Positions 10,986-22,088 are shown, counted from the stretch's first letter. The stretch is 64,000 nucleotides of DNA from Blasia pusilla (GCA_050084515.1 CM114275.1:4464001-4528000), one strand, 5' to 3'. Notes: generated by a model not told the origin, from the sequence alone. Translations and numbers: made by a program.

Positions 10986-12106
10986 TACTATTTCACACAT
11001 TGCTGCTATTTTTCCTAGAGACGAAAGTGAGCCTAGAGAAGGACGTGATGTTATTGTTCGTTTACATGGAGGAGGGATCCGTCGTACTTTTTAATTGAAT
11101 GAGGCCTATATTCCATTACATTTTGTATTATATTTTTTATATGGTGAAGTTGTTTGGCATCCTAGCATACCTACTAGTGTGGATGATCTTAGAAGGAGTG
11201 GGACGAGACGGGCATGTTGTGATGGAGGAAGATGGAGATGATAATGTTTATAATAATGTTCGAGAGGGAATGGGAGAAGAGCAACTTCAAGGTGGGAAGA
11301 CGACTCATGAGGCAAGATCAAAGTCTATCACTTCTCTACAATTTGCTTCATTTCGACTCCAAATGAGAGCTAATGTAGAAGATCATAACAAGTTATTGAG
11401 GTTTGGTCGTCTTCCGCAAGAATAGATGATACATATGTACATCAAAAAGAGTTGAGAGCTGATTTATACCAAGGTGTGAGAGATGCTATGACAAGACATG
11501 ATAATGATGGTCATGCTATAGGAAGACGTGTTATTTTACCTTCCTCCTTTATTGGAGGACCTCGACACATGCATCCATTATATCAGGATGCTATGGCAAT
11601 TGTAAGACATTTTGGGAAGCTTGACTACTTTTTGACTATGACTTGCAACCCTAAGTGGCCTAAGATCACTTCAACTCTACTTCCTGGTCAAACAACCTCA
11701 AATCATCCTAACTTAGTTGTACGAGTTTTCCAACAAAAAAAGAAAGAGTTATTAAGGCTTATAGTGGATAAGCATATTTTGGGGCAAGTGGTGGGTTGTA
11801 TTCATGTTTTGGAGTTTCAAAAGAGGGGTCTACCACATATGCATATTTGATTCTTGGTTAGGAGGATGAGCCAAGGACAACCTCTGATTTTGATGATATT
11901 ATATCTACTGAGATTCATGATTCGACCACTCATCCGTAACTTCATGCAACTGTGAAATTTTTTATGATACATGGACCTTGTGGAGTACTTAATCCCAATG
12001 CCTCGTGTACAGATAAAAAAACAAGAAAATATTATAAGGGCTACCCAATGCAATCTACGTCGATGACAATGGAGAATGAGGATGGATATCCTATTTATAA
12101 GCGTTA
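10986..12106 (+). pseudogene. Helitron Rep/helicase N-terminal fragment
   Basis: The frame 11452-11850 reads GRRVILPSSFIGGPRHMHP, LYQDAMAIVRHFGKLDYF, MTCNPKWPKI and ends with EFQKRGLPHMHI, the hallmark run of the Helitron-like N domain including the H-x-H of the HUH endonuclease. Upstream frames give the preceding block (SLQFASFRLQMRANVEDHN; a YGE-W-HPSIPTS motif in another frame), and downstream frames give THPQLHATVKFFMIHGPCG and NEDGYPIYKR. Rep nicks DNA for rolling-circle transposition. Frameshifts and stops break it and the PIF1-type helicase is absent; similarity ends abruptly at 12106. Confidence 0.8.
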
Positions 12107-12307
12107 ATCATCTTGACCTTTGTTTTAATTTTTTAAATATCATAGCAGTATATCTTCCAAAGTTTATTTTAAGTACTAACATATCTCTAACGTAGCTAGA
12201 CTCGCTAATTTAGGGAGTCCTATTACTATATTAGATGATGAAAGACTCTGTAATCTTTGAAGATTCATATGTCCAATTCTTTTATGCCACATATTTAGAT
12301 CTGTGAC

Positions 12308-12988
12308 TTATTGGTCGGTTTGACCATACATTGATGTTTGAATCTTTTGCATAGAAATATCTAATTTGAACATTCTGCCAGATCTAGTTCCTTTGACTAG
12401 CGTAGTCTGGTCATCCATTGTTTCAATGAAACAACCATCTGCGTTAAACTTCACTTGATAACCCTCTTCTACTGTCTGTCCTATAGAGATCAGTTTTGTT
12501 GCAATGGTAGGAACATAGAGAAAATTTCCAAGAGCATGAAGATCATCTACTACTATTGGAACTTTACCGGTATGCGTGATATGATGTTGAGTGTTATCTC
12601 CTGTGAGCATAATTGCAGGATCTTTCACCGGCTCCAAAATACTGAACCATTTAGCTTGTGAGGTCATGTGATTTGATGCACCAGAGTCAATATACCAATC
12701 AGCTGTCAAGTCTTTCTTGACCATTGCTCCCATATGATGAATCATGACCAAGAGATGCTCAGTTTGAGAATGATGTTGTTCTTGATACTGCTCTTGGTGT
12801 TGTTGCTCCACATAGTTTTGCTGTTGTAAGGCTTCTATTCTTATATCTACCTTCTTCTTGAAGCAAAACTTTGCATAGTGATCCTTTATCCCACAATGAT
12901 TGCAAGATCCAAGAACTCTCTGTTGTTGACCTCGATCCCAACGGTTTCCATCATCACCACCTTGTGATTGTGTTTGGTAGTGGTTCAT
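12308..12988 (-). pseudogene. Copia zinc knuckle and aspartic protease
   Basis: An open 226-codon frame. The knuckle CNHCGIKDHYAKFC is near residue 29, a glutamine-rich linker follows, and the protease active site is WYIDSGASNHMT near residue 97, all typical of plant copia polyproteins. The protease would free Gag and Pol products. The frame is part of a longer gag-pol ORF: Gag continues upstream in other frames and the pre-integrase region follows the stop, so the whole is broken. Confidence 0.75.
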
Positions 12989-13880
12989 AGTTGATTGAGT
13001 GACGTTATATTGAGTGTCTCTTCCTCCATATGCTTGATATCCACCACGACCATGGAAGCTTCTACCATGACCCCTACCTCTGTTTGATCCATAACTTGCA
13101 AATAGCGCACTCTCTTGCAGACTAGACGAGCTACCGCTGCCTACTAGGCGTACCTCTTCACTGATTAACAGAGGGAGTAACTCTTAAAAAGTTGGATAGT
13201 TCTCTCTCACAGAGATAGAGGTCTCAAAGGACTTGTAATCCTTTGGAAGGCTTTGAAGAGTGAACAAAATCAGATCATCGTCTTCTACTGTCACTCCAAT
13301 TCAATTGATCAACAATATGTTTGATACTCAAAATATAATCATTGATGCTCTACGATCCTTTTCTCACTTTGTTCAATTTCTGTTTCAATTGAAGCTTTCT
13401 GGCCTTTGTAGATGTATGGAACATCTTTTCCAATGCATCCCAGGCCTCCTTCGAAATATCCACATCTTGAATGTGACCTATCATTGGCGAATTGATTGTT
13501 ATTGAAATGTAGTGGATTACTTGCCTTGCTCGTTTGTTCCACGCGCGAACATTCAAGTCTGTTGAGTCACCTTGTGGCTTGGCCTCATTACCTCTGACAA
13601 GCTCCCATAGTTCTTGACCTATGAGAAAGTTTTTCATGCAAAACTTCCAGACATTGTAATTCTGCTTATCTAGCTTCTCGCTCGTGATTGTTGTTGAGGA
13701 ATACACCAAGACAAACGATTTCACTGACAAAAATATAATTTCAGGCTCTCTACTGCTCCAATTGAAGCATAGACCACTCCTACAAAGAAATTGATCTGAA
13801 ATTTGCCAAAATTGATCAATAGTATGAAAGAAGTAGTCAAAATTGGCTTGCAAAGAGCAAACTGGAAAACTTTTCTTCAC
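12989..13880 (-). pseudogene. Copia Gag (UBN2-type)
   Basis: The frame 13350-13880 contains SEKLDKQNYNVWKFCMKNFL, ELWELVRGNE and DVSKEAWDALEKMF-like text (seen as DISKEAWDALEKMFHTS), the usual plant copia Gag N-terminal signature. The remaining Gag (ILFTLQSLPKDYKSFETSI region and a glycine/arginine-rich stretch) follows in another frame to about 12990. A frameshift near 13345 separates the parts. Confidence 0.7.
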
Positions 13881-14205
13881 TTATTGCACTTTCCTACACT
13901 GAAATTGCTAATGCGGGAGCTCACAATGTCAGAATCGAGCGATTTTGGATACGTTGGAAAAATCTCAATGAGCTCTACAAGACAATTAGTACTAGCCTTT
14001 AGCATTATTCTAGCCACTGTGGACCCAGATGGCTTAATCGACCGGGAGAACCCTAAAAATGCCTCTAAAGTTTTTGTCACCGTCAAAGTTTCACCTGAAA
14101 TCTGCACCCACTGAGCTCTGAACAAAATTTCCTTCTCCCAAACTGAAATTGTGCCTTCTCTTTCCTCTCTTTTCTCCTCAAACACCAAGAATTTCAAGTG
14201 ATGTT

Positions 14206-14225
14206 CTCATATCGCTCTAAAACCA
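14206..14225 (-). other. Primer-binding site of copia 1
   Basis: On the minus strand the LTR end TTTTCCACA is followed at once by TGGTTTTAGAGCGA, a degraded form of the methionine-tRNA site TGGTATCAGAGC. This fixes the LTR boundary and the leftward orientation. Confidence 0.55.
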
Positions 14226-14537
14226 TGTGGAAAACTGCTAAAGAAGCATAATTGGTGGGAAATGGCTCTCACACTCACACACCACCATGGAGAGCAAAAT
14301 TTGCAATGAGAGAATGAGTGGCCCTTGGTCCGTTTCTCAATTATATAGGATATGTATAAGCAACCCTAATCCTAACCTTAACCATAGTCTCGAGTTAGAC
14401 TAATTGTGATTAACTAATCCTAGTTAAAATAATCGCGCTTAACTGACTAACCAAGATTAAGCTTCCCTACTTTGTGTGAGTACCAAATGTAGCAGTTCGG
14501 ATATCTCATGAGCTTGACTGTAACTCAATCTTCAATA
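14226..14537 (-). mobile_element. 5' LTR of copia 1
   Basis: About 312 bp, nearly the same length as the LTR at 59684-59996 and clearly similar along its whole length (shared GATTAACTAA, ATAATCGCGCTTAACTGACT and CTCAATCTTCAATA). On the minus strand it begins TATTGAAGATTGAG (TA in place of TG) and ends CCACA. The base run TTAAG follows at 14538-14542 and would be one half of a target duplication whose partner is lost. Confidence 0.7.
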
Positions 14538-14684
14538 TTAAGGACACCAAAGACCGATCTCACGAATATCCTTGAAGATGACGTTCCGGACAAAAAGTTG
14601 TTCTTGATCAGCGAGGAGGACTTGCCAAGATCTTTGTACAAAGACATTCTATGATCTCTAATTATTCTTACTTTTCCAACTCCT

Positions 14685-15731
14685 ATGATAGTAGAAGAAC
14701 GGGCAGTATTCTTGCACAAGGTAGGGCCTTATGAGATTTTCCGTGATATGTTATTCAAGCTTGGTGCGGATGGAGAATATAGAAGGTGTTTGGAGAAGGA
14801 GGAAGTTCTGCAGGTGATTGTTGATATGCATTCGGAGGAGCTGGAGGGCATTATGCATTTAGGAATACAGCCAAGAAAATCCTCGCCGCACGCTACTGGG
14901 TGGCCCACAATGTATCGCGATGTCCGATCCTTCATCCAAAAGTGTGATGCTTGTCAAAGAGCAAGAAGGTCGACATGGACTTCTCGCTGGCCTTTGGTGC
15001 CTATTCTTCCCCTGGCCCCTTTTGAGAAGTGGGGTATCAATTTTGTGGGTCCTATCTCACCCGCCACCCGACAGACACGCCGGAAGTATATTTTAATCGC
15101 TGTGGATTATTGCACCAAAATGGTGGAAGCTGTCGCGACGCGAAAGGATGACAGTGAGGCAGTGGCCAAGTTTTTATATGAAATGATTACTACTAGATAT
15201 GGCTGTTCTCTGGAATTGATGAGCGACCGGGGAACTCATTTTCTCAACCAGACGGTCGAACCTTTGATTGACCACTTCCTAATCAAGCACCGCAAGACAA
15301 CCCCGTACAACCCTAAGGCCAGTGGATTAACAGAGAAGTCCAATGGGCTGATTTGTAGGATCTTGAATCGACTGAAGATCACCTATGCATATGATTGGGA
15401 TACCAAGATTCCTGCTGCACTCTGGGCCTATCGCACGGCAGAGAAAGTAACCACTAGGTACACACCATTCTATTTGACATATGGAATTCAACCCCTTGTT
15501 CCAATCAAATGGGATGAGCCCACCTACCAAATTCTGGAAGAAGAAAGAAACGAAGAAGAGTCGGCGGTCACAAGAAGGACGAACGAGGACTTGGTTGCAG
15601 TGGAGGAGGCAAGAGATCTTGCTCTGGGCCACACGAAGACCGTTCAGCTCCAAAGAAAGCAACGGTATGACAAAAACCTAAGATCACAGTCAATACAAAG
15701 AGGGGATTTGGTGTTGCTCTATGACAATTGA
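14685..15731 (+). pseudogene. Ty3/gypsy integrase (gypsy 2)
   Basis: An open 348-codon frame. It holds the H2C2 zinc region (MHSEELEGIMHLG, then CDACQRAR), the catalytic core (GINFVGPIS, LMSDRGTHF, ASGLTEKSNG) and a C-terminal basic/hydrophobic part ending QRGDLVLLYDN. Integrase joins element DNA to the genome. The first Asp of the D-D-E triad appears as Asn (codon 15039-15041, GINF instead of the usual GIDF), while the second Asp and the Glu are kept, so activity is doubtful. Similarity continues after the stop (LKINWMGPYRVWRY), so the stop is premature. Coding starts further upstream (from about 14540) out of frame. Confidence 0.75.
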
Positions 15732-15893
15732 CGCCTGAAATTTCCAAGGAAGCTAAAGATAAATTGGATGGGACCTTACCGGGTCTGGAGGTATTTGACA
15801 ATGGATCTTTACAATTAGGAACATTAAGCGGAGAAGCATTGCCAACAACAGTGAATGGCATGCATGTGCAAAGATACCACGCACTCGACTAAA

Positions 15894-15910
15894 GGCTGAG
15901 GGAGGGGGTA
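15894..15910 (+). other. Polypurine tract of gypsy 2
   Basis: GGCTGAGGGAGGGGGTA resembles the tract GAGTGAGGGGGTA before the right LTR at 27680. A 3' LTR in plus orientation should follow; instead an LTR of this family follows in reverse orientation after a 15-base spacer. Confidence 0.6.
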
Positions 15911-17264
15911 ACGAAGGAATCAGGATGTAATGTACAACTCAAGGAAAAAGATACCCTTTCTATCGAAAAGTATTAAGTTCGTTCCCAAGAGACCACTGTT
16001 TCCTAAGTAAAGAGAGGCTTTATAAGAAATAACAAGAATAAACTCTATCTTCACTTAAAACGATGCACTAACTCTAACAACTCTAACTTCACAAAGGTAA
16101 GGAAAAGATAAGATGGTCTTCTTTCCTCATAGAAAAGACTCTTCTCAAGTGTAGAGAAAGACTCTTGTGAATCTGCAATAACCAAGCTCCACGAAGACCT
16201 TAAAGAGACCTCAAGAATGGCGGCTCACCCTACTTTCAGAACTAAATCTGCCATGGTAGGTTACTCACTGTCTAACAGCTTTCCTACGCTTCTTCCCGAT
16301 TATCTTGTGGAATTTTGAAACTACAAGACTCAACTCTCATCTCTACTACATCCCAATAAAATCCACATTTAGTTTCACACTTCAGAAAGAATGAAAGAAG
16401 ACTCTTCTTCTACATCAAAGAGTGGAAAGAACTTAGAAGTAATACAAGCTTCCGAAAGTAAAAGACTCTTCAGCTTGGATCATCCCCCAACAAAACTTCT
16501 TACACTCTCACCAAGATTGCTAATAAACTCAAGATGCATGAAACAGTATTGAGGAGTTCTAGATACAAGGGAAAAGCGATAATCCCTTCTTCTACTAATT
16601 GCTCTTTAAATAGTTTTTATAGCTCCGATTGGTCTTTCTGCTCTAATCTAGATTTCTAACTGCTAATCCTAACGCTTTGATTCCAATTCTATGACCTTCC
16701 ATCTTCCCAAGACTGTTCATTGTCTTGGAGTTTCCTTTCCGGTCTCTTTTAAATGGCTGTAACTGCCACGAATATCCCTTTTCTAGCTTACGAAACCGCC
16801 ACGAGGGTTCAGTCTTCACAATCTTTGCGCTCTTCATCGTTCTTCGCAAGGACTCTCCCTAGTCTTTGTAGTCTTTCTCTTTCCTATCCTATCTTTGCGC
16901 GAAGACCCTTATCCTTCTGCCGCCACGAAGAGTCTTTACTTCATATTTCTCCTAGGGATTCTCTATCTTTCTATTCCTCTTCTTAATATTCCTGTCCACT
17001 TTTGTGAAGACTCTTTGACCTCTTCCGCTTCTTCTTCTCCTTCTTCTCCTTCTTAGTCTTTGCTCTGGAGTCTTTGTCCTTCTTTTCCACTCTTTGTACA
17101 GAGACTATCTTCCATCTTCTTTACAAAGAAGCTTTCCCCAGTCTTTGTTGACTTTCTTTTACACCGTTTTTCCTGCGGTCTTCCTTGCGAAGCACCCGCG
17201 TTTCCTCTTCTAAATTCTTTTCCTATCTTTTCCTACTTTTACACAATTCTCACTCTTCCAAGGG

Positions 17265-17557
17265 CTTGTTCCGAGGGCATGCCTGCCTGAGCGTCGCCGC
17301 ACGCCCCACCGGCACCGCCCCGCGGGTCGGTCGAAGTGGATCTGACCGTCTGGGCCGTGGGCCCGGTCGGTCGAAATGCGTCGGCGGGCGCAGCCGAAGG
17401 GGAGGCCGCGAGAAGGTGATCCGTGCCGTCAAGGGGCGCAGAGTCTCGTGGCGGTGGCAATGGCGTCTCCGCGGGCTAGCATCCCCGGACGAGAGCAGGG
17501 CGGGTGGGGTTGACGGGGCGCTCGGCGCCCGCCGCACCTCCCCCCGCCGCAAAGACG
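17265..17557 (+). rRNA. 3' end of 5.8S rRNA and ITS2 (left arm)
   Basis: CCGAGGGCATGCCTGCCTGA at about 17271-17290 is the conserved end of plant 5.8S rRNA; the GC-rich stretch after it up to the 25S start is ITS2. Only about 30 bp of 5.8S are present, so this is a fragment and not a working gene. Confidence 0.7.
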
Positions 17558-17585
17558 GACCTCGATCAGAAGATCACCCGCTGAA

Positions 17586-17619
<34 letters not shown>

Positions 17620-17876
17620 AACAAGGATTGCCCTAGTAACGGCGAGCGAACCGAAAGAGCCCGGCTTGAGAATCGCGGGGCCGAGCCCCATGAATTGTAG
17701 TCCGAGAAGCGCCCTCTGCAGCGGACGGGCCCAAGTTCCCGTGAAAGGGACGCGTCGGAGAGGGTGAGAACCCGTCGAGCTCGGACCTGCTGCTCCACGA
17801 GGCGATGTCGGCGAAGTCGGGCTGTTTGGGAATGCGCCAGCGGGTGGTAAATTTCATCTAAAGCTAAATACGGCCA

Positions 17877-17910
<34 letters not shown>

Positions 17911-19340
17911 ATGAAAAGCACTTTGAAAAGAGAGTTAAAGAGTGCTTAAAATTGCTGGGAGGAAGCGAATGGAGGCTGGTGCGCCCGGTTGATGCGGAAC
18001 GGCGCGAGCTGGTCCGCCGCTCAACGCTGGGCGCTGGTCAGCGTGGGCTACCTCGGCGGAACAAGAGCCGCCTTCGCGCCTGCCTATGCCGCCGAGGTCG
18101 AGGTGGCCGAACGGCGCCCTCCGGGCGGGCCTCGGGGCACTGGCGCCGGACGGGCGGCGTCTTGAGCTTTCCATCCGACCCGTCTTGAAACACGGACCAA
18201 GGAGTCTAACATCTATGCGAGCGGTGGGTGGCAAACCCAAAGAGGCGCAAGTAACTCCGGCAGGTGGGATCCTTCGGGAGCACCATCGACCGACCATGAT
18301 CTTCGTGAAAGGTTCGAAAAGTGCGAGCATACCTGATGGGACCCGAAAGATGGTGAACTATGCCTGAGCAGGCGAAGCTAGAGGAAACTCGTGGAGGCTC
18401 GAGCGATACTAACGTGCAAATCGTTCGCCGACTTGGGTATAGGGGCGAAGACTAATCGAACCATCTAGTAGCTGGTTCCCTCCAAGTTTCCTCGGGATAG
18501 CTGGAGCTCGTGATAAGTTTTATCGGGTAAAGCGAAAGAATAGAGGCATCGGGATGAAACATCCTCGACCTATTCTCAAACTTTAAATAGGTAAGCCGCC
18601 GGGTTGCTTGATTGAACCCCGGCAGAGAATGAGAGCTCTAAGTGGGCCATTTTTGGTAAGCAGAATCGGCGATGCGGGATGAACCGAAAGCCGGGTTACG
18701 GTGCCAAAGCAGGCGCTAACCTAGATCCCACAAAGGGTGTTGATTGATTAAGACAAGGGGCGGTGGTCACGGAAGTTGAAATCCGCTAAGGAGTGTGTAA
18801 CAACTCACCGCCGAATCAACTAGCCCGAAAATGGATGGCGCTGAAGCGCGCGACCTACACCCGGCCATTGGGACGAGTGCTTGGTCCCAATGAGTAGGAG
18901 GGCGCGGGGGTCGTGGCGCAGCTTTGGGCGTGAGCCCGAGTGAAACGGCCCCCGGTGCAGATCTTGGTGGTAGTAGCAAATATTCAAATGAGAACTTTGA
19001 AGACTGAAGTGGAGAAAGGTTCCATGTGAAGAGCAATTGGACATGGGTTAGTCGATCCTAAGAGATGGGGCAGTCTTGTGTCAAAGGCGCAATGCGCGCC
19101 GTGCATCGAAGGGGATCGGGTCAATATTCCCAAACCGGACGCGGCGTGACGGTAACGTGGTCTGAATCCAGAGACGCGGGGGCCCGGAAGAGTTGTCTTT
19201 TCTTTTAACAGACTTCCCCACCCTGAAATTGGATTACCGGAGATAGGGTCCGGTGGTCGGGTAAAGCACCGTGACGTCTTGCGGTGTCCGGTGCGCCCTC
19301 GGCCCGTGAAAATTTGGAGGAGCGAATCGATCGCGCCGGC
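17558..19340 (+). rRNA. 5' half of 25S rRNA, truncated
   Basis: Begins at the ITS2 boundary with the universal CCCGCTGAATTTAAGC and AAGCGGAGGAAAAGAAAC, followed by CTAGTAACGGCGAGCGAAC and, further on, GACCCGTCTTGAAACACGG, ACTTGGGTATAGGGGCGAA and the GTGACGTCTTGCGGTGTCC region, in the normal order of a plant 25S. It stops at about 19340, roughly half way through the expected 3.3-3.4 kb. Small losses against normal plant sequence (for example GCGAAGACTAATC for GCGAAAGACTAATC) suggest a decaying copy. Confidence 0.85.
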
Positions 19341-19341
19341 T

Positions 19342-19346
<5 letters not shown>

Positions 19347-19376
<30 letters not shown>

Positions 19377-19912
19377 AGTCTTTCGCCCCTATACCCAAGT
19401 CGGCGAACAATTTGCACGCCAAGATCGCTCTGAGCCTCCACGAGTTTCCTCGGCCGCCCGCTTTCAGGCATAGTTCACCATCTTTCGGGTCCCATCGGGT
19501 ATGCTCTTTCGAACCTTTCACGAAGATCATGGTCGGTCGATGGTGCTCCCGCGATCCCACCTGTCAGGTTACTTGCGCCTCTTTGGGTTTGCCACCCACC
19601 GCTCGCATACATGTTAGACTCCTTGGTCCGTGTTTCAAGACGGGTCGGATGGAAAGCTCAAGACGCCGGCCCCGCGCCGAGAGCCCGAGGCCCGCCCGGA
19701 GGGGCGCGCCGTTCTCGGCCACCTCGATGGCATAGGCAGGCCGCAAAGGCGGCTCTTGTCTCGCCGAGGTAGCCCACGCTGACCAGCGCCCGCGTTGAGC
19801 GGCGGACCAGCTCGCGCCGTTCGCATCCAACCGGGCGCACCCAGCCTCCATTCGCTTCCCTCCCAAAGCAATTTCAAGTACTCTTTAACTCTCTTTTCAA
19901 AGTTCTTTTCAT

Positions 19913-19946
<34 letters not shown>

Positions 19947-20270
19947 TTGCCCGTATTTAGCCTTGGATGGAATTTACCACCCGCTGGTCGCATTCCCAAA
20001 CAGCCCGACTCGCCGACGGCGCCTCGTGGAGCAAAGCAGGTCCGAGCTCGACGGGTTCTCACCCTCTCCGACGTCCCTTTTCGGGAACTTGGGCCCGGTC
20101 CGCTGCAGAGGATGCTTCTCAGACTACAATTCATGGGGCTCGGCCCCGCGATTCTCAAGCCGGGCTCTTTCCGGTTCGCTCGCCGCTACTAGGGAAATCC
20201 TTGTTAGTTTCTTTTCCTCCGCTTAGTGATATGCTTAAACTCAGCGGGTGATCTTGCTCGATCTGAGGTC
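19347..20270 (-). rRNA. 5' part of 25S rRNA (right arm, reverse strand)
   Basis: Reverse complement of 17558-18483, from GGTTCCCTCC back to the CCCGCTGAGTTTAAGC start. It has its own changes relative to the left arm, for example around the TATGCCTGAA site at 19463-19475, so the two arms either diverged after duplication or came from two rDNA units. Confidence 0.85.
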
Positions 20271-20549
20271 CGTGGGCGGGCGGGGGAGGTTTGCGGCGGG
20301 CGCCGAGCGCCCCGTCAACCCCACCCGCCCGCTCCTCGTCCGGGGGCGCTAGCCGCTGGAGACGCTATCACGCAGACTCTGCGCCGCGAACGCACGGATC
20401 ACCTTCGCGCCTCCCCTTCGGCCGCCCGCCCGACGCTGCATTTCGACCGACCGGGCCCACGGCCTGAGACGGTCGATCCACTTCGACCGACCGAGGCGGT
20501 GCCGGTGGGCGTCTTGCGGCGACTTCAGCGAGCATGCCCTCGGAACAAG
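20271..20549 (-). rRNA. ITS2 and 3' end of 5.8S rRNA (right arm, reverse strand)
   Basis: Reverse complement of 17265-17557 with several differences, ending in the same CTTGTTCCGAGGGCATGC outer end as the left arm. The shared outer end means both arms were cut at the same place in 5.8S. Confidence 0.7.
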
Positions 20550-20744
20550 ACAGTCCTTAGTCTTCTACCATATCTTGTCTTCTCATTAGATTTTTGTCCA
20601 TTGCTGCTCCCACAAAATTGTAGTAAAGGAAGACTCTTTACTTCCAGCAGTGAGTCTTTAGTCTTCACTTCATAAAGACTTTACTATAATTCAGTGCAAA
20701 AACATCAAATTTTCAAAACTCTCATAAGAGTGGGTTATCACACA

Positions 20745-21588
20745 TGACCAGGGAAGTTCCGACCCCCCAGGAATCGTGAAGACTCATAAGCAATCCAGCA
20801 TAGGAGTTTTCATCTCGGGTCGTGTTTTTAGTCTTGGTCTTTGGGGTTCTTTGTCTTTGCACTACCTCGAAAAAGCATCCAAAAAGCCGTTATGAGGAGC
20901 GCAGATGTTATGTAAAACTGGAGGTTATTAGGAATTTTAGGAACGGGACTGAGGGCGTGTTATCGCTCATTTCACATGGCAAGAAGCCCAAGGAACCTCA
21001 AGAGCCGGCCAAAGAAAACCGGTATTGCAAGAATCAAAGGAAGCAGGCCAATTCGTGTAGAGAGGGAGACATGGCGCTCATGAAATGCGGAGTGTATCTG
21101 GCACTAGGGAGCGGTCATTGTGGGGGTTCTTTGGGGCAGATTGGTCTCCATCGTCGGTGGCATTACTCACGGAGCTCCATTCAAGTTCCAAGGTGGTCGA
21201 TTTGGGGAAGAAGGATTATAAGTATCGAGCGTAGCTGGTTTCGTGGTTTGCTGACTTGTGGCGCATCACGTGTGAGCTTCCCGCGGCTCCAGAGTAGGAA
21301 TTGGACTACGACGCTCTTGTCCATCAAGAAGAATTGGAAGAGCTTGGTTGCATTACAGAGGATTGATTAGGAAGGAACCGCTACAAGCCGCAAATGTTAA
21401 GTCCTCCCTTATTCACACAATTTTGTAGGGTCTACTTGATCTTGTTCAATCCTGGTAGAATATATTATATGAGTAACAAGCTCGTCAAACAATGTTACAC
21501 TCTTTAGAACATGCATCTTCATCCCAAAGAGCCAAGAGTGGATTTTGCAGCTCTTGTCCATGCCCATGTACTTAGTTTGATAACCGCT
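20745..21588 (+). pseudogene. Unknown internal ORF of the gypsy complex, left part
   Basis: Two frames carry protein-like text. One is open at 20822-21370 (182 codons) without a known domain. The other, read through stops, gives GADWSPSSVALLTELHSS, ITCELPAAPE, LDYDALVHQEELEELGCITE and later LNMHLHPKEPRVDFAALVHA-like text, and leads directly to the copia insertion at 21589. I do not recognise the product. It would be an accessory or Gag-like ORF of a non-autonomous element. Confidence 0.35.
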
Positions 21589-21593
21589 TTGAC

Positions 21594-22041
21594 TGTTGGA
21601 TTCTCAACATCCACTTCTCTAAGCACCATTAATCTAATCGGCCCCCTTGTATGAGGAGAAGCCTAGATTGATGGTTCCGACTTAGATGTCAAAGGAGTCA
21701 TAGTAATATGACGTATGTGGATTTAGGAGTAGCGATACTAGGATTATCTAACCCTATATTCAACACGGTGCGGGGCATCTTGATGCAATACAGAAGATTG
21801 AGCCAGTTGTAGAGCAAAATTTTTCTATTAATAGAAATGAAGAAAAATAGGTAAAAACCCTAGTTTTCCGAGTAGTGAAATAGTCGGGAGCCGTAGGGGG
21901 AGCACATTCTTGTATGTTAAGTTATCTCCATATTCAGGTTCCATCGAAGCTCTTCTGTGAGTACACAGACGGACTAGGCCACTTTGTATCTCTAAGTTTT
22001 GTAAAGATTTCAGTGATTTTGTCACTTTCTATTTTCTCACA
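21594..22041 (+). mobile_element. 5' LTR of copia 2
   Basis: Starts TGTTGG after the TTGAC duplicate and ends ATTTTCTCACA before the primer site. It carries the promoter of the element by family analogy; no clear TATA box is seen. Confidence 0.85.
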
Positions 22042-22056
22042 CGGTATTAGAGCAGT
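22042..22056 (+). other. Primer-binding site of copia 2
   Basis: CGGTATTAGAGCAG directly after the LTR is a two-change version of the methionine-tRNA site TGGTATCAGAGCCA. Confidence 0.65.
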
Positions 22057-22088
22057 AGGTTTTCCAGTAGTTTGTATCTAGCGATCTA

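Larger units (their letters stand above)
12113..14537 (-). mobile_element. 5' half of a Ty1/copia element (copia 1)
   Basis: Reading leftwards: LTR (14226-14537), primer site, leader, Gag, zinc knuckle, protease, then a GAG-pre-integrase piece (LNMWHKRIGHMNLQRLQSL, about 12305-12230). Integrase, RT and the second LTR are missing; the element is cut at about 12110 against the Helitron fragment. Its LTR matches that at 59684-59996, so both belong to one family. Confidence 0.75.
17263..20549. repeat. 3.3-kb rDNA-derived fold-back (inverted repeat) inserted in an LTR
   Basis: Left arm 17265-18483 (end of 5.8S, ITS2, 5' part of 25S) and right arm 19347-20549 are reverse complements with scattered differences; the loop 18484-19346 is more 25S present only once. 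The LTR is broken between CCAAG (to 17262) and ACAGTCC (from 20550), and CAAG occurs at both joints, which is either a short duplication or microhomology. No transposase or other coding function is seen. Confidence 0.85.
15926..20744 (-). mobile_element. Inverted LTR of the gypsy complex, split by an rDNA fold-back
   Basis: Bases 15926-17262 and 20550-20744 together are the reverse complement of the LTR at 27680-29158 (about 1.53 kb against 1.48 kb): shared blocks include the TGTGATAACCCAC start, the AGTCTTTATGAAGTGAAGAC region and the CTCACTCTTCCAAG site of interruption. The LTR is uninterrupted in the right copy, so the rDNA came later. Its TG end faces right, opposite to what the polypurine tract at 15894 predicts. 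Confidence 0.75.

Noticed and set aside
17558-19340. A functional rRNA gene
   Set aside because: Only the 5' half of 25S is present, 18S is missing, and the copy lies inside an LTR with an inverted partner.
17185-20675. Numerous Arg/Pro-rich open frames
   Set aside because: All lie in 25S/ITS2 sequence or its inverted copy; they are artefacts of GC-rich rDNA.
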